Of a stretch of 64,000 nucleotides of DNA, positions 36,667 through 48,864 are shown in pieces. Made by a program: the position numbers and the translations under genes. The first letter of the stretch is position 1. Each line of letters opens with the position of its first letter. This DNA comes from Saururus chinensis (Eukaryota > Streptophyta > Magnoliopsida > Piperales > Saururaceae): positions 7,298,501 to 7,362,500 of the forward strand of contig CP141143.1 of assembly GCA_035235625.1 (NCBI GenBank), given 5' to 3'. The notes below the pieces were generated by a model, which had not been told where the DNA came from, did not search any database, and saw nothing but the letters and a program-made list of their open reading frames with translations.

Positions 36667-37368
36667 ATGGCGGTTCCATCCAATTCACATGCCGAAAGCA
36701 GCAGCAATTCGATCTCCTCCACTTCTTCCTCTTTCATATCTCAACCCTCAAATAAGCTGCAGCAGGAAACTGATGCCCAGCATTCCAAACTGGAGCAGAA
36801 AGCAGAGGACCATGTGGTGTACAACAAGAAGAGCAGCAAGCGGAGCCGAGACTGCAGCAAGCACCCGGTGTACCGTGGGGTCCGCATGCGCAACTGGGGC
36901 AAGTGGGTCTCCGAAATCCGAGAGCCCAGGAAGAAGTCGAGGATCTGGCTGGGTACCTTCCCCACCCCTGAGATGGCCGCCCGGGCTCATGACGTCGCCG
37001 CCCTCAGCATCAAGGGCAACTCCGCCATTCTCAACTTCCCCGAGCACGCCAAGTTGCTCCCCCGGCCTGCCACCCTCTCTCCGCGCGACGTGCAGGCTGC
37101 TGCTGCCAAGGCCGCCTCCATGGAGAAGCTCGGCCCCGTGAACTCGCCCGGCACCGAGGACCCGGACGAGCTGGTCGAGATCGTGGAGCTCCCAAGGTTG
37201 GGGAACACTTTCCAGTCGCCCGACGAGTTCGTCTTCGTGGACTCGGCGGAAAACTGGCTCGCTCCCATGTGGCTGGAGAGCATGCACGACTGTGGGCTCT
37301 TCTCCGATCAAATGACCGAACTGGAGAGTTCGCTTCCGGGCGACTTTGCGCCCTGGTTGTGGAATTAA
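36667..37368 (+). CDS. AP2/ERF transcription factor, DREB subgroup A-4
   Basis: Intronless gene for a 233-residue nuclear DNA-binding protein. The single AP2 domain spans about residues 68-126 ([19 protein letters not shown], then [27 protein letters not shown]). Domain positions 14 and 19 are Val81 and Glu86, the DREB combination that favours DRE/CRT (CCGAC) targets. Basic KKSSKRSRD before the domain is a likely nuclear signal. After it come [14 protein letters not shown] and EIVELPRLG, both usual for the A-4 branch (TINY, HARDY, ERF034/035-like), and an acidic tail ending APWLWN, a likely activation region. Serine-rich N-terminus. The ATG at 36667 is the first in frame with the domain. GC content is much higher than the flanks, as usual for such genes. 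The exact orthologue cannot be chosen. Confidence 0.95.
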   Translation: MAVPSNSHAESSSNSISSTSSSFISQPSNKLQQETDAQHSKLEQKAEDHVVYNKKSSKRSRDCSKHPVYRGVRMRNWGKWVSEIREPRKKSRIWLGTFPTPEMAARAHDVAALSIKGNSAILNFPEHAKLLPRPATLSPRDVQAAAAKAASMEKLGPVNSPGTEDPDELVEIVELPRLGNTFQSPDEFVFVDSAENWLAPMWLESMHDCGLFSDQMTELESSLPGDFAPWLWN

Positions 37369-40300
37369 TAATGTTGTTCAGCTGTAGCCCTTCAATTTTT
37401 GCCAGGGCTGAAGACGCCTGTCATCTTCTACCTTATTCTTGTGTGCTTCTTTGAGTGAATGTAATTAAGTTATAACTGTACAGCTTCAGGAAAAGACGAG
37501 GGAAACATGAAATCAACTTTTTTTCCTTTTTAATTTTTCTGCCGGACAGTCGTAACTGGATTGCTTTCTCTTTCTCTCTTCTTCACACTCTGCTTCCTCC
37601 ATTTCCTGGAATGAGCTTGGAAAATCTCAATGAATGTGTGTCTCCTATGTTAATCAGTAGCTCCCTAGCTATTGTAACGTTTCTTTTCCTAGAGGAAATC
37701 CATCCATGACTCCTTTTCGTTTCTCTGCCTTTTCTATCTGTCTGATCCCAAGTCACTGTTCATTTGCCCTGGGTAGAGCAGTTGCGCTGGCAATTGGCAT
37801 TGCTCCTCCCAAGTCCGAACATAGTTCTCGAGTTCGACGGATAGTACCATTTTCATTTCAGTGAGCCAATTCCACATCTTTCTGGTAAGGAGCTTGTTCC
37901 ATCATCTGGACAGCCAGAAAAATCACCCTCTTTTGTTCATGGAATCCAAGGGAAACCCTCCTTTGTAGCGACAGTGGCCGTCTGTCTTTTTCATCCGCCT
38001 AGTAGCCACTAATGAAGAAGAGCTAACCTCCCTCAGCCGAACACCTGACCTGACTCGCAGTACTCCTAAAAATGGCGAGGCGCGCTGTTGGCCGGAATTA
38101 GCCTTTCAACCCTCCGCTTCAACAAGTAACCTGTAACCTCTCAACCCAGTGATATTTTCTGGTCATCATTTTCGTACTTTTTTTCGCCAATACTTTGTCT
38201 TTACCCGACAGCTTTTTTAACCCGTTCCCGTTGAGGGCTTTAACAAATTATAACGTTGTGGGCGCGAGAGAGATGAAAGTATCGTATTTGTCTATTCTGC
38301 TTCAAGCTCAACCCAACGGAAGTTACCCATGAAAATTGTTCATATTTAAGGTTGATAGCATACACGTTAATATTAGTATCACTATTGTTAGCGTATATAC
38401 AGTATATAAATAATTTCCATACATAACTTCCGCTTAGTTCATTATTCAAAAAGAGCTTCAAAATCTCTTTCTTGCCGGATAAACTTCATTACGTCATCCA
38501 ATGAGCACATTATAGCACATAAAATAGGTAAAAAGTCACAGTTTTTATATAGATGCTAATATTTCTATTTCACTTTAACCTTACCTTAGGCTACTTTTTG
38601 ATACAAGAAAGGTATATCTTTCGTGACAATAAGGAGGATCACTATTCTCGGTCAAATCAAAGACTGTGTAAAATTTGGACGCTTGCCAGTCGGATGATTT
38701 AAGATGTGGCCGTTATAATTTTATCTATTTTTTTTAAATAAAAAAAATTAATTTACTTTTAAAAACTAAATATACTTAAATGTTCCCTTCTTTTCTTTAA
38801 CAGTACGAGTCTGGGTCCGGGTTAATTAGGTAGGTGAAAGCTTGAAGTCTCATGCCCGGTTATTCTTTGTACTTCATATTCAATGCTCAGTTTTTTTATT
38901 AGCAAGCTTTCTTTGAAAAGGCCGGAGCACTTAAAGAATGTTGCGAGAATTAGATTAACAATCAACCTGACGAGTAGCTAATTTTTTAGGTGTATATTTA
39001 TTTCGAGCATATTTTATCCAATACTATTGTCGTGTCACATACCTTTTTTGTTGGGCAAAATGTGTCACATGCTTTTACGACTGTTTGGCATCTGTAATCT
39101 TGCATAAAAACGAAAGGGAAGCAGGAAACGCGGTAGAATTACTACAAGGAGGGCGGCCGGCCATCAGTGTTTTTTACCGTACAGAAGTGCTTGCTGCACA
39201 AGGCATGTGGTACAGCTGACTTATGTCTCCTAGCTGTAAATTGGTTGAAAAGGATGAGGCGCCATAAATAGTTACAAAAAGGAAAGTGGCACATATCTCA
39301 AAAGATTGACAACTAAAGTATTCATCTCACGACACACTGTTGTCCTTGTAAGATGTCCTACTGCAACTTGCAACTCTATACAGGCTTCCATGGCCGACGA
39401 AATGCTTCCAAATATCCTCCATTGTAGTGAGTCATTATGCCAGTCTCATGCAACGTGTTAAATTCGACCATCGACAGAAATAAAATTCCATAAAAGACGT
39501 ATCAGTTCTTTCCTCCTTTTAATTTGTTTTAATCATTTCCCAGACGTGAAGGATGCTTGTCACACCCCATTCTCCATGGCTCATAAGTAGGTCGTCTCCC
39601 TCTTAGAATGGGAATCTTGTCATATGTAGGCAGTCCACCACCGTCTTTTAGAAATATATATAGTTTTTGTTTATGATGGGGCAGACGCAAATAATTGAAA
39701 CGTGATAATCAAAAATGTGGTTGGGATGATCAATTTGTTGCGGCAGACCCACCCCCTCAATAGAGGCCAGCACCAAATATCTGCACCAAAATCCTTGTGT
39801 CTTTGAAGAAACACGGCTTCCCCACCAACCGAGGCTCTGAACGTACTAGAAACCAACCCCACGCCCCATCGCATAGCTGTTCTTCTCTAACAGCAAATAT
39901 GGACCCATCTCCTTTCTCCTCCTCCCTCACTTCATGTCGACGTTGTTACAAAGGCTCTTTTTTTTTTTGGACACAAATTAGCCTTATCTTTGTTTACTTT
40001 AATCTTTGCTTTTGTCAATTTCTCTGTAAGTTATCGTCTAGGACAAATTCCAGTTGTAATATAAGACTACCAAGCTTTCAGCTCTGTTTTCTGTAGTAAG
40101 ATATGACATGAACCCTACAAACGAGTGGTAGAAAACCAATTATACGGCTCGGGATCTGCTGCATTATTGTCAGGGATATTGTTTGGGACAACTATATTTT
40201 ATTAACCGATAAAAAAGCAATATTTTGCTTGTCCTAGACCTTCAATTGGAAACCTGCGTGCTTTTCCCCTAGTGTTCAATGTGCAACTTGGGAAGCCCAT

Positions 40301-42323
40301 CGTCATCCACTTGCACTTTCTCAATAACGAGATTTGGTACGTTGATGCCAAATAAAAGAAAAAAACGAGATTTGGTTGCGACTGGGGGTCAGGCGGAGTC
40401 ATGGGAGGCGATGTGGACTTTTTCTCTTGTTTCTTCTCGTTTAATTTGGAACAGAGCTAGCTAGCAGGATGTAGCTAGGAAGCAACAACTGGTTGTTAAT
40501 ATGGCACAAACTAATGTTGTATGCACGGGAAAGTCAGGACCAGCATGTGTTTCTCTCTAAATTCTACCATATCCATTGGCTCTCCCAGACGATGAACTTG
40601 AGCTGGTATCATTGGAATCAGATACCCTGGTTTTATAAATACTCTTATTTGTCGAGTTAAAACTAACTATACTGAGTCACGTTAGCAAATAAGCAATGAT
40701 CGACTTAAGGTCCAATAGATCAAGGCTTCCATCACCGGAATTGACCCAATAACTCGTTAACGCCAATTTCCTTAATTATGTTGGGAGGGGGAGTTGAAGA
40801 AATAAATGTAAAACTGCGGGCGTGGTTAAGCACGTGAGTATGACTAATCAACTTGCGACAGTTACAACGGCGTATGTAAAGGTTGGCGTGCTGCTGATCA
40901 ATATTTAAAACAATTTCATGGGCTTCCCAGCTCATTTGACTCAAATTAATCAATCATTCTGTTCCCGTGGTTGGCAAAATTATGCCTTCATTAATTGCAA
41001 ACTCATTATATGCTCGCCCACATTCTATCTATATAAAAACACATTCTAACCCCAATCAGGTGCACAACCTCCTCGGGAAATTGACGAACGGGGCAGAGGC
41101 TGTCACATGGCGGCAGCGTTTACTAAAAGCGTAGCCATTGACCATGATGACATGGTCCATGAGAACATAATATAAGTAATCAACCAGAATCGAATTAATT
41201 GGTTTTTTTTCTTGATGATAACTTTTTCGTGTTTATATGCTATAAATTCACATGATTTCGTTCTTATATAGCGGGAAAAAAAATTCGGAATAGAAATTTG
41301 GTTATAATATTATAATCCCGAGTCCCACATTAATAGTTTTATTTTTATTTTTTAATATAAAGTAAATGGAGCTATTATGGATGGAGAAAGTATAAGATAA
41401 TCAAATTTCAAAATTTTTGATCCATTAAACAAAAAAAATTATTTATTTAAATTACATTTTAAAAAAATAAATAGGATACTTAATAACCACAAAAGGAATA
41501 TATAGTAAAAAAATTTAAAACTACCTTTCACACAATTGGTTTTGGTGATGGGCACCAAGCATACTTGTGTGTGAAATATGGATACCAAAGAAAAAGTGAG
41601 CCAAATGGAGTTTCAGGCAGGGAACAAACTCAACCTTCATAAGCCTTTCATTTGGGTCGGGCCAAGTTGGGTTAAATGCACAAAAGATGAGCCAAAAATA
41701 TTTTTTTTTGTTTGACTCAGTTGAACTGACTCAACTAGATACTAGATCTCTGTTCCAACTAGCCAGACCTAGGAATGGACTACCAGGGAGGCCACATTAT
41801 TATACCAATAAGAAAAAACATAGGTACTTCATGGTCATTGTAGCTAAAGGGGACATTGAAACCAGCCATGTGATTTTACCCAAAAGGAGAAGGTTTAAAA
41901 AGCCAAAAGCTTGAGCAACCCTATGTCGGGGTTACAACAAAATATAGAGTGCAGATTGAATACAAGTCACAATTAACATGTAAATCATTATATATAAATA
42001 TATTCGTATATATATATGTGTATATAAATTAAATATTAGAGAAAAAAGAAATTTATGAACCCAGTTCAAGGCGCATTACACGCTGTCTTTGAAACAAATA
42101 TGTTGTCCTCCGTGCATAGGCGTTCCAAAGCGTTCCATTCCTGAGATACAACGAACCACACAGCCCGTTTAAAGGTGTACTTCCACTCAAATATGCAGGA
42201 TCTCAATCGGGGTAGACTCTATTGCTCAACCACAGATTTCAAGGTCAAAGAAAGAGGAAGAAAAGAGATTTCAAAATCTTTCTCTAAGAAGAAGAAAAAG
42301 ACCGGAAGAAGAGAGAGCCGTTC
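37369..42323. other. Intergenic region, no gene recognised
   Basis: The DREB 3' UTR follows the stop. The remainder is AT-rich, with short frames on both strands that show no family likeness. One small Stowaway-like MITE lies at 41312-41393. A TA-rich stretch is near 41990-42030. Confidence 0.55.
41312..41393. mobile_element. Stowaway-like MITE
   Basis: About 82 bp between TA bases. Left part ATCCCGAGTCCCACATTAAT; right part read inward CTTTCTCCATCCATAATAGC. Core ATTAATAGTTTTATTTTTATTT as in the 34882 copy. Confidence 0.5.
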
Positions 42324-42639
42324 TGTAAGGTCCCTGATTTTTCTACGATTTTCTGGGATTTTTCTGCCATTTTTTTGGTCATTTTCGGCAGGAAAATGTG
42401 ACGTTTCAGCGTATGAGTATTTGTGTCTTTTCCCCGTATTTATACCCGTAGAGTCGGGTGTGGGGCTTAGTCGCAGGCCACGGGCCTCGCTGCGCGCTTA
42501 CGGCGCGAATTTTGGAGGTTCGACGCGTAACCAGTGGGTTAACGCGCGTTGAGCGTACGTTTGGAAAAAGAAAAAGAAAAAAAAATAAAACAGGAAAAAT
42601 TGGATCGGGATCGGGATCGCCCGATCCAGAACGTCCTGC

Positions 42640-43850
42640 GCGATGAACAGTGCGCCGCCCCCCCCATTTCCGCCTTTTCCCTGTGCCCGGCCGCCGCCGG
42701 CCGCCGGTGGGCCAGAGGACCGCCGCACCGGCTCCGCCCTGGCCGTGCGACGGCAGGGGAGCCGCCGTCCCGGCCCCCACGGCCGCGCCGCCTCTTTCCC
42801 TGGTTTGCCCCTTTCACTGTCATTTTTGGATTCCGCCGCCGCCGTAGGCCGGCGAGGGCCGGCCGGCCGCCCACGGCTCCGCCATGGGCCGGCGACGACG
42901 GGAGGACACTCCCCCCGGCCCCGGACGGCCTCAGCTCCGCCGTCCCGCTCCCTCTCTCTGCTGCCCCTGTTTCCGCCCCCACTGATTCACGCCGTTCCGC
43001 CGCCGCCACGGGCCGGCACGGCCCGACCGGCCGGCCACGGCTTCGCCCTGGGCTGGCGACAGTGAGGAGCCCCTCCTCCCGGCCCGGTGGGCCTCGGCAC
43101 CGCCGCCCCACCCTCTTTCCCCCTCTGTTCACTGTTCCGCAGACGGACTGTTTGGGCAAACAGTGGCCGCCGGCGGTGATCTGCGGCCGATTCGGCCTTC
43201 CCCCAGTCCCGCCTTGCTCCGGCGAAGGCAGTGGACTACACCTCCGTGCCCGATTCAGCCGCCGCCCCCATGGCCGCTCCGCCCTTACGGGTTTTCTCCG
43301 GTCGTCCCCTATTTTGGCCTACGTCCGTTTTGGACGTTGTGACTGACGTTATCAGTCGGACGCCGGATTTGTTTTGGTGGACCTTAGTTCGGCTCCGCCC
43401 CAGCCCGGTGATGCCAATGGGCCACCCCTCTGGGTCTTGTTCAGCCTTGCGGCCGTAGCCACAGCTAGTCCGCCTTACCGGCGCCCATTTTATGCCGTCG
43501 GTACCGGACGGCCTCGGGCAAGAATTTATATGTCTTACCTTGACAGAAGGTGGACGAGTTCACCTGCTCAGGCCTTGGCCAGTGACGGCCTCATAGACTT
43601 TGCTCGACCGTGAACCCTCCCCTTGCCCTATACCGTGCGAGATGCACAGCCGCCCGCACCATGGGTATTGGTTGTGGGTGGCGATCGGCGATGTCGCCAC
43701 TTAGATTGGCCACTGCTAAGGCCTTAGCCCTGTTGGCTTTTGTGGCCATGAGTCGCCCCATTTCAGCCATCTCCCCCGCCCTTTGGGCCGCGTGTGCATG
43801 TGGCCACGCGTATACTTCTGGGTTTAGGCGCCGCATTCGTGCCGCCTAAC
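42640..43850. repeat. GC- and CpG-rich block inside the long LTR
   Basis: About 1.2 kb dominated by GCCGCCG, CCGGCC and CGCCGC words inside an AT-rich region. Long overlapping frames on both strands here are a result of composition; their products are Pro/Arg/Ala-rich without domains. Confidence 0.8.
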
Positions 43851-44539
43851 CATCGGTTGGCTTTGCCACCGAGTGGAGTTGATCACTAGAGCTGTCCTCC
43901 ACCTCTCCTTTGATTCTAGAGCGTTGCCCCACGCTCTCCGCCCGTATGTGGGCCTTTGTTGACCGAAATCGTCGCCGTTGGGTGCTGTCCACGGCCGATT
44001 TCGACGTCTTTGTGGCCGGCTAAGCACGTTTTAGCCACCGGCTGATCTTCAGTGTACACCATCGACTTCGGGTCGCACCGCCACATATGTTGGCTTGACA
44101 TTTCTCCCGGCCGCCCTAGGGTGCCACCGTGGATCGCGGGTTTTGCCGCATTGATATCTAACACTCTGTTTGGCCGTGATAGTTCCGGCGCATCTTGAAA
44201 TCCTCGGGACAGCAGCTCTCTCAGCCAGGCAACGGTTTTGACCGCCAACTCCGCCGCCGCCGCCACCGTCGTGTGCTCGCCATCGAATGTCATGATTACG
44301 AGGTAGGGGAGCTTTGAACTCGTAAATTCATGAAGCATGCTTTGAATGAGTAGCAGCATGCTAGGATTGTATGATTCCATGCTTGGATGTTAAGTAACGA
44401 TCCGATTGCATGATGTGCGTGTAAACATGATTGTATGGTATGATTGATATGCATGAGATGTATGCATGTTTTATGGATGTGGATTATGTATGCGCTGGCG
44501 ATGGCTAGCAAATATGTCAGTATGCTATGTATGCGTTAT

Positions 44540-44715
44540 GCACGTGCTAGTGATGGCTAGCGTGCATGTTTAAAGTATGTATGAATGGGTGTGTGCACGT
44601 GCTAGAGATGACTAGCGTGTACGTTGGATGTATGCATGTGCTAGTGATGGCTAGCGTGCATGTTTGACGTGTGGATGCATGTGCTAGTGATGGCTAGCGT
44701 GCATGTTTGTAAGTT
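44540..44715. repeat. Tandem subrepeats with a palindromic core
   Basis: Four units, spaced about 39-55 bp, each with GTGCTAGTGATGGCTAGCGT; GCTAG/CTAGC forms a short palindrome in every unit. Confidence 0.8.
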
Positions 44716-45469
44716 ATGTATGTATGACCGTATGTGTATGTTATACGTATGTGTGAGACATACGTATGTATGATGGCATTTTGCCTATGCTTTGGATGTG
44801 TGTAAGTGTATGTGGGCAGAAGTATGGGCGATGGACAGTAAGAGGTGACAGAAGCTCTGTCGGAATTTGGATACAGTTGTGTAAGCGTATGACAGAGGAT
44901 ATGAGTATGGCGGGCAAGGATTAGAATGGATCGGTTTGGGGTGGATTATATGTTGGGCTTTTGTCAGACAGTAAGAGTGTTCATAATTGTACAAGCATAA
45001 CGTACAGATTATGAAGTGAAAAGTAAGTATAATAAGTGAGATATAAGTAAGAGGGCGACAACTGGGTTGGCTCTGAGGAGCGTTATTTGAGGATGTCAGT
45101 GTAAGAGGTTTTGGCCATAAGATGGATGGCGAAGTGTAAGACTGTAAGGGTTTGGTGTACGATGAGTTTTGTCCATGATGTGGACGGGTAAGTGAAGTCT
45201 GCTGCCCTAACGAACTTGGGTTTCGGATCGGGCTCAGCTTCAGTTTGATCAGTCGAGGACTGTGAGTTGTGTGGCATAATTGTACCGCATAATATACTTA
45301 ATTCAAACTTGAATTATAAGCACAGCTAATGATAGCGTTGTGAGTTTGAGACCTGAGGGTTCGACGGATTAAGTTCCATGTTTGAGCTGGCCGCTAATGA
45401 GTCGGCCGAGCATTTATCATGTCTTGCCATGGTGTTTATCCTGCGGGATGTTGTCTATGTGCTATATAG

Positions 45470-45845
45470 GGCACTGGACGTCTGATGCTCTGCTGAGAGC
45501 GATGTTGTTTCTGATTTGGTCTGCGTGCTGTATAAGCCCAGACGTTTGATGCTCTGTTGAGAGCGATGTACGTTTCGACTTTGTCTCCGCGTGCGTATGA
45601 AGCCCGGACGTCCGATGCTCTGCCGAGAGCGATGTACGTTTCTGATTTGGTCCGTGTGCCGTGTGTAAGCCCGTATGTTTGATGCTCTGTTGAGAGCGTA
45701 GTATGATTCTGCCCAAGAGTGGCACTGTATGTTTCTGCCCAAGTGGCACTGTATGTTTTCTGCCCAAGAGTGGCAATGGCACTATAAGACCCATTATGGT
45801 GGGCAATTCTCTGGCACTATAAGACCCATTATGGTGGGCAACTGT
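45470..45845. repeat. Two adjoining tandem arrays in the long LTR
   Basis: Four units of about 62 bp with GATGCTCTGTTGAGAGCGAT, where GCTCT and AGAGC can pair, then three units around CTGCCCAAGAGTGGCACTGT and repeated ATAAGACCCATTATGGTGGG. Confidence 0.8.
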
Positions 45846-46079
45846 ATGACCCCTTATGTGTGGGTGTTTATGTTTGCGCGCTCAGGTAAGTAATATCATG
45901 GATCTACTCTTACCTGTTTGATCCAGTGCCCCATGAGCATTGGTGTGCCTTACCTTCGGAAAAGTCCATGGCGTCTAGTCACTCCCCGGAGGTTAAGGTG
46001 TTGCCCCAGTGGCATTCTTTTCCATTTCGATGCTGGAGCTTATTAGTTGTAATGAGCTTCAGTGGTCGTTGATATGTGT

Positions 46080-46570
46080 ACGATTATGAGTACGACTGTA
46101 AGAGTGTGTATGAGCAGGACTGTAAGAGTGTGTATGAGCAGGACTGTAAGAGTGAGTATGAGTAAGACTGTAAGCGTATGAGTATGAGCACGACTGTAAG
46201 AGTATGAGTACGATTGTGAAAATATGTTTCTGAGTAAGACAGTAAGTATGATTTTGTACAGACTGTACGAGTAAGGTCGTACGAGTCTGATTGTACGAGT
46301 AAGGTCGTACATGTTTGTGTAAGCTGTATGAGCGAGCATACGATTGTATGAATAAGGTCGTACAAGTATGTGTATGTTGTATGCGTATGCATACGGTGGT
46401 ACGAGTAAGTTTGTATGACCCTGAATAAGGGTGTTTGTGTAAGTTGTTTGGATAGTATGATTTTGGCACAATGGTGCCTTTGGTATGATTCTGGCACGAT
46501 GGTGCCTTCGGTATGATTCTGGCACGATGATGCTTTGATATGTCTGTGGCACGATGGTGCCTTTGGTATA
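46080..46570. repeat. Further tandem arrays in the long LTR
   Basis: Up to 46230: about six units with GACTGTAAGAGTGTGTATGA and variants. From about 46465 to 46565: four units with CTGGCACGATGGTGCC, each a small inverted repeat (GGCAC/GTGCC). Confidence 0.8.
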
Positions 46571-47176
46571 ATCGTATGCGTTTGAGCATGTTTTGATTAT
46601 TATGATGACTGCTTCATGTTTGTGTTGCATGACGCATGATTTCTGAACTTGTGAGTTCACCGTTTGGGATTTCCCCTACTGGGTATTTTCCTACTGAGTA
46701 TGAAAATACTCACCCTACTACTTTTAGCCCCGTTGTACGGGAGGTTTTGCAGGTTGTGCGGAGAGCTCCTGGTGATGGATGCTCGTTTCAGTGGTGGATT
46801 GATTCCCGTTGACTCAGGTATCAGCTTGACTCTCTGCGAGTTTATTTGTGCCACGATCTCCTGTATTGGGTGAGATGAGACATCATGATGTTTATCTGGA
46901 CTTTCATTTGGATCAGTTAGTGGACTGTTAGGGGACTTGTACTCAGGGATGCCCGGGAGAGTGATTTGTATTTAAAAGTCTATGATCATAGCAGAATTTA
47001 TTCGTACGGTTGTTTTCGAGTAGCGCCTGAGGATATTTGCTTTGGCCGTACGATGTTTAACCGTATGATGTTTTTAATTATAAACAGGTTTTGATTTTAT
47101 CGTTTTGACTCCGATTTATGGGAAAAAAAATTCTATGAGTTTTAAGAAAAATGGATGAAAAATCTCGGGCGTTACA

Positions 47177-47421
47177 CGTTCTATCTTTGTCTATTATCTC
47201 GGTTCGTCCTATCGTTTTGATAAGTGTGAGAGTAAATTTTATGAGGCCGAAATGGCTCTTTTCAATGATAGACGTCGTGACCCAAGTTTTAGAAGCCAAA
47301 CCGGCTTAAAGTTATCAAAAATAACAGTCACACGCAAAATGCGTTTCGGTTTTTAATAAAAGTCAAACAAAGCGGTGTGGCTATTGATCCCGGTTTTATA
47401 TCACGTCAGAAACCAACACCC
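47177..47421. other. Short unassigned stretch
   Basis: 245 bp between the long solo LTR and the next TGTAACACCC terminus. Nothing recognised. Confidence 0.5.
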
Positions 47422-48864
47422 TGTAACACCCTGAATTTTCATAAAAAAAGAAATTTTAAAATTTTAAACAATTAGTAGATGGCTGACACTTTAATGAGAG
47501 TGTCAATGAAACTAGTGGAGTCTGTTATGATAAGAACAAGGTTGGTTGCGTGGTTATTATTTTAAAAAAGAGGTTATACCACTTAAAAATGTCAAAATTT
47601 ACAAATTATAGATACTCTTAGATCGAGATAATACAAGGAGTAAGAAATCCTCGGTCAAGTGCAAGAGAGGTAATTTCTAAAGTGGGACACTGACGTGCCG
47701 ACAAGAAGTAAAAGAGAAAAATTAAAGAAGGAGTCGTCTAGCATATTTGGTTTCTGAGGTAGGTTTGGACAATCCCAATACATTCTTATGCTTTTGAATT
47801 GACTAAATAAACTTCATATCATAAGATGTGACCTTGTGGAGTATAGTAGGAGTGCACAATGATTTTCAAAATTTTTGAGAATTTATGTGAACTTGTTTTC
47901 TTAGTGACTTCTTGTTATTAATGATCCAATTCTACTTAAATTCATGATTTGTCATGTTTTGACTAACTTGGAAATCTGTGGACCATTATGAAAATTTATT
48001 TGATTTTTTGTTAAACTACCGACATCATCATCATGTTAATGAGATGTCGATGGTTGGAGAAGATAGTTAGTTTCCTACACACTAAACTATGGGCATTGAC
48101 AAGGGGGTCGACGTGTCAATGATCATGTTGGTGTCTAAGGTAGGAACAAACTTTCTCACTATCAGTAGGGATTGACGTGTCGATAGATGTGTTGATGGAT
48201 CATGTTGGTGTCTAAGGCAGGAACAAACTTTCTCACTATCAATAGGGATTGACGCATCGATAGATGTGTTGATGGCCATCAACACCCACATTGATGCATC
48301 AATAAGACCAGTAATGACACTTTGGTTCATGTTTTCAAAGTGAAGTTTTTACCAATGTTTTACAACTAATGAGGTATATATTGGTGTAAATTATTTACAT
48401 AATAAATGTTAGTAAACATCAAAATACATGATGGAAATATGTATGTGAATAAAAGTAAATAAACCCTAGTTTGTGTATACTAACGAGGTGGAGAACTTAA
48501 ACTATTAGTTAATTGATCACTTCACCAAGTCTATCAATCACTAACTCTTAGTTTTGTTATGTACATAGCAATTTCATGTGCCAATTAATTGTTTTACAAA
48601 ACTGATAGACTGTTTTGTCAATTATTCATTTTTCACTATTTAAATCTCAAAACTTCATTACTCTTTAACCTACGGTCTATTTTACCCTAAAATGTGTGAT
48701 AGTGATGTGTGTGCGTGCTTTTACCTAGACAAAAACACAAATTTGAGTCTTATTTTTGTTATATATTTTCAAGCTATAAACTAACTTAAAATATATATTT
48801 CATGACCTTATTTTAATTACGACAATTAGCCAATACATAACATAAGAATACTCATATTATTACA
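47422..48864 (-). mobile_element. Candidate 3' LTR of the Ty1/copia fossil
   Basis: On the minus strand a purine tract (AAAGGGAGAGA) is followed at 48864 by TGTAATAATATGAG, as at the start of a 3' LTR. A possible far end is at 47422, where the minus strand ends GGGTGTTACA. Size about 1.44 kb. The matching 5' LTR was not recognised and no duplication could be paired, so the TGTAACACCCTG terminus may instead belong to an unrelated gypsy-type LTR. Confidence 0.3.
48121..48274. repeat. Two-copy tandem repeat, 77-bp unit
   Basis: GATCATGTTGGTGTCTAAGG starts at 48121 and again at 48198. The units differ by only a few bases, so the duplication is fairly young or conserved. A partly palindromic passage (GTTGATGGCCATCAAC) follows. 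Confidence 0.9.

Larger units (their letters stand above)
42324..47176 (+). mobile_element. Very long solo LTR, Ty3/gypsy-like
   Basis: 4853 bp, starting TGTAAGGTCCCTG and ending CTCGGGCGTTACA, with a perfect target duplication CGTTC (42319-42323 and 47177-47181). No direct repeat joins its two ends, so it is one LTR and not a short element with two LTRs. The first third is very GC-rich; the rest holds several tandem subrepeats. TATTTATA at 42437-42444 is a possible promoter box, though earlier than in the other LTRs here. The length points to a lineage with giant LTRs such as Tat/Ogre; this is inference. Confidence 0.85.

Noticed and set aside
36748-37311. 187-codon frame antisense to the DREB gene
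   Set aside because: Shadow of the GC-rich coding sequence on the opposite strand; the plus strand has the complete AP2 domain.
42539-43346. Overlapping long frames on both strands (up to 265 codons)
   Set aside because: They fall in a GC-rich LTR block, give Pro/Arg/Ala-rich products without domains, and open in several frames at once.
46043-46660. Long minus-strand frames rich in His/Thr/Tyr/Ser
   Set aside because: They are readings of the tandem subrepeats in the long LTR; the product is periodic in the same way as the DNA.
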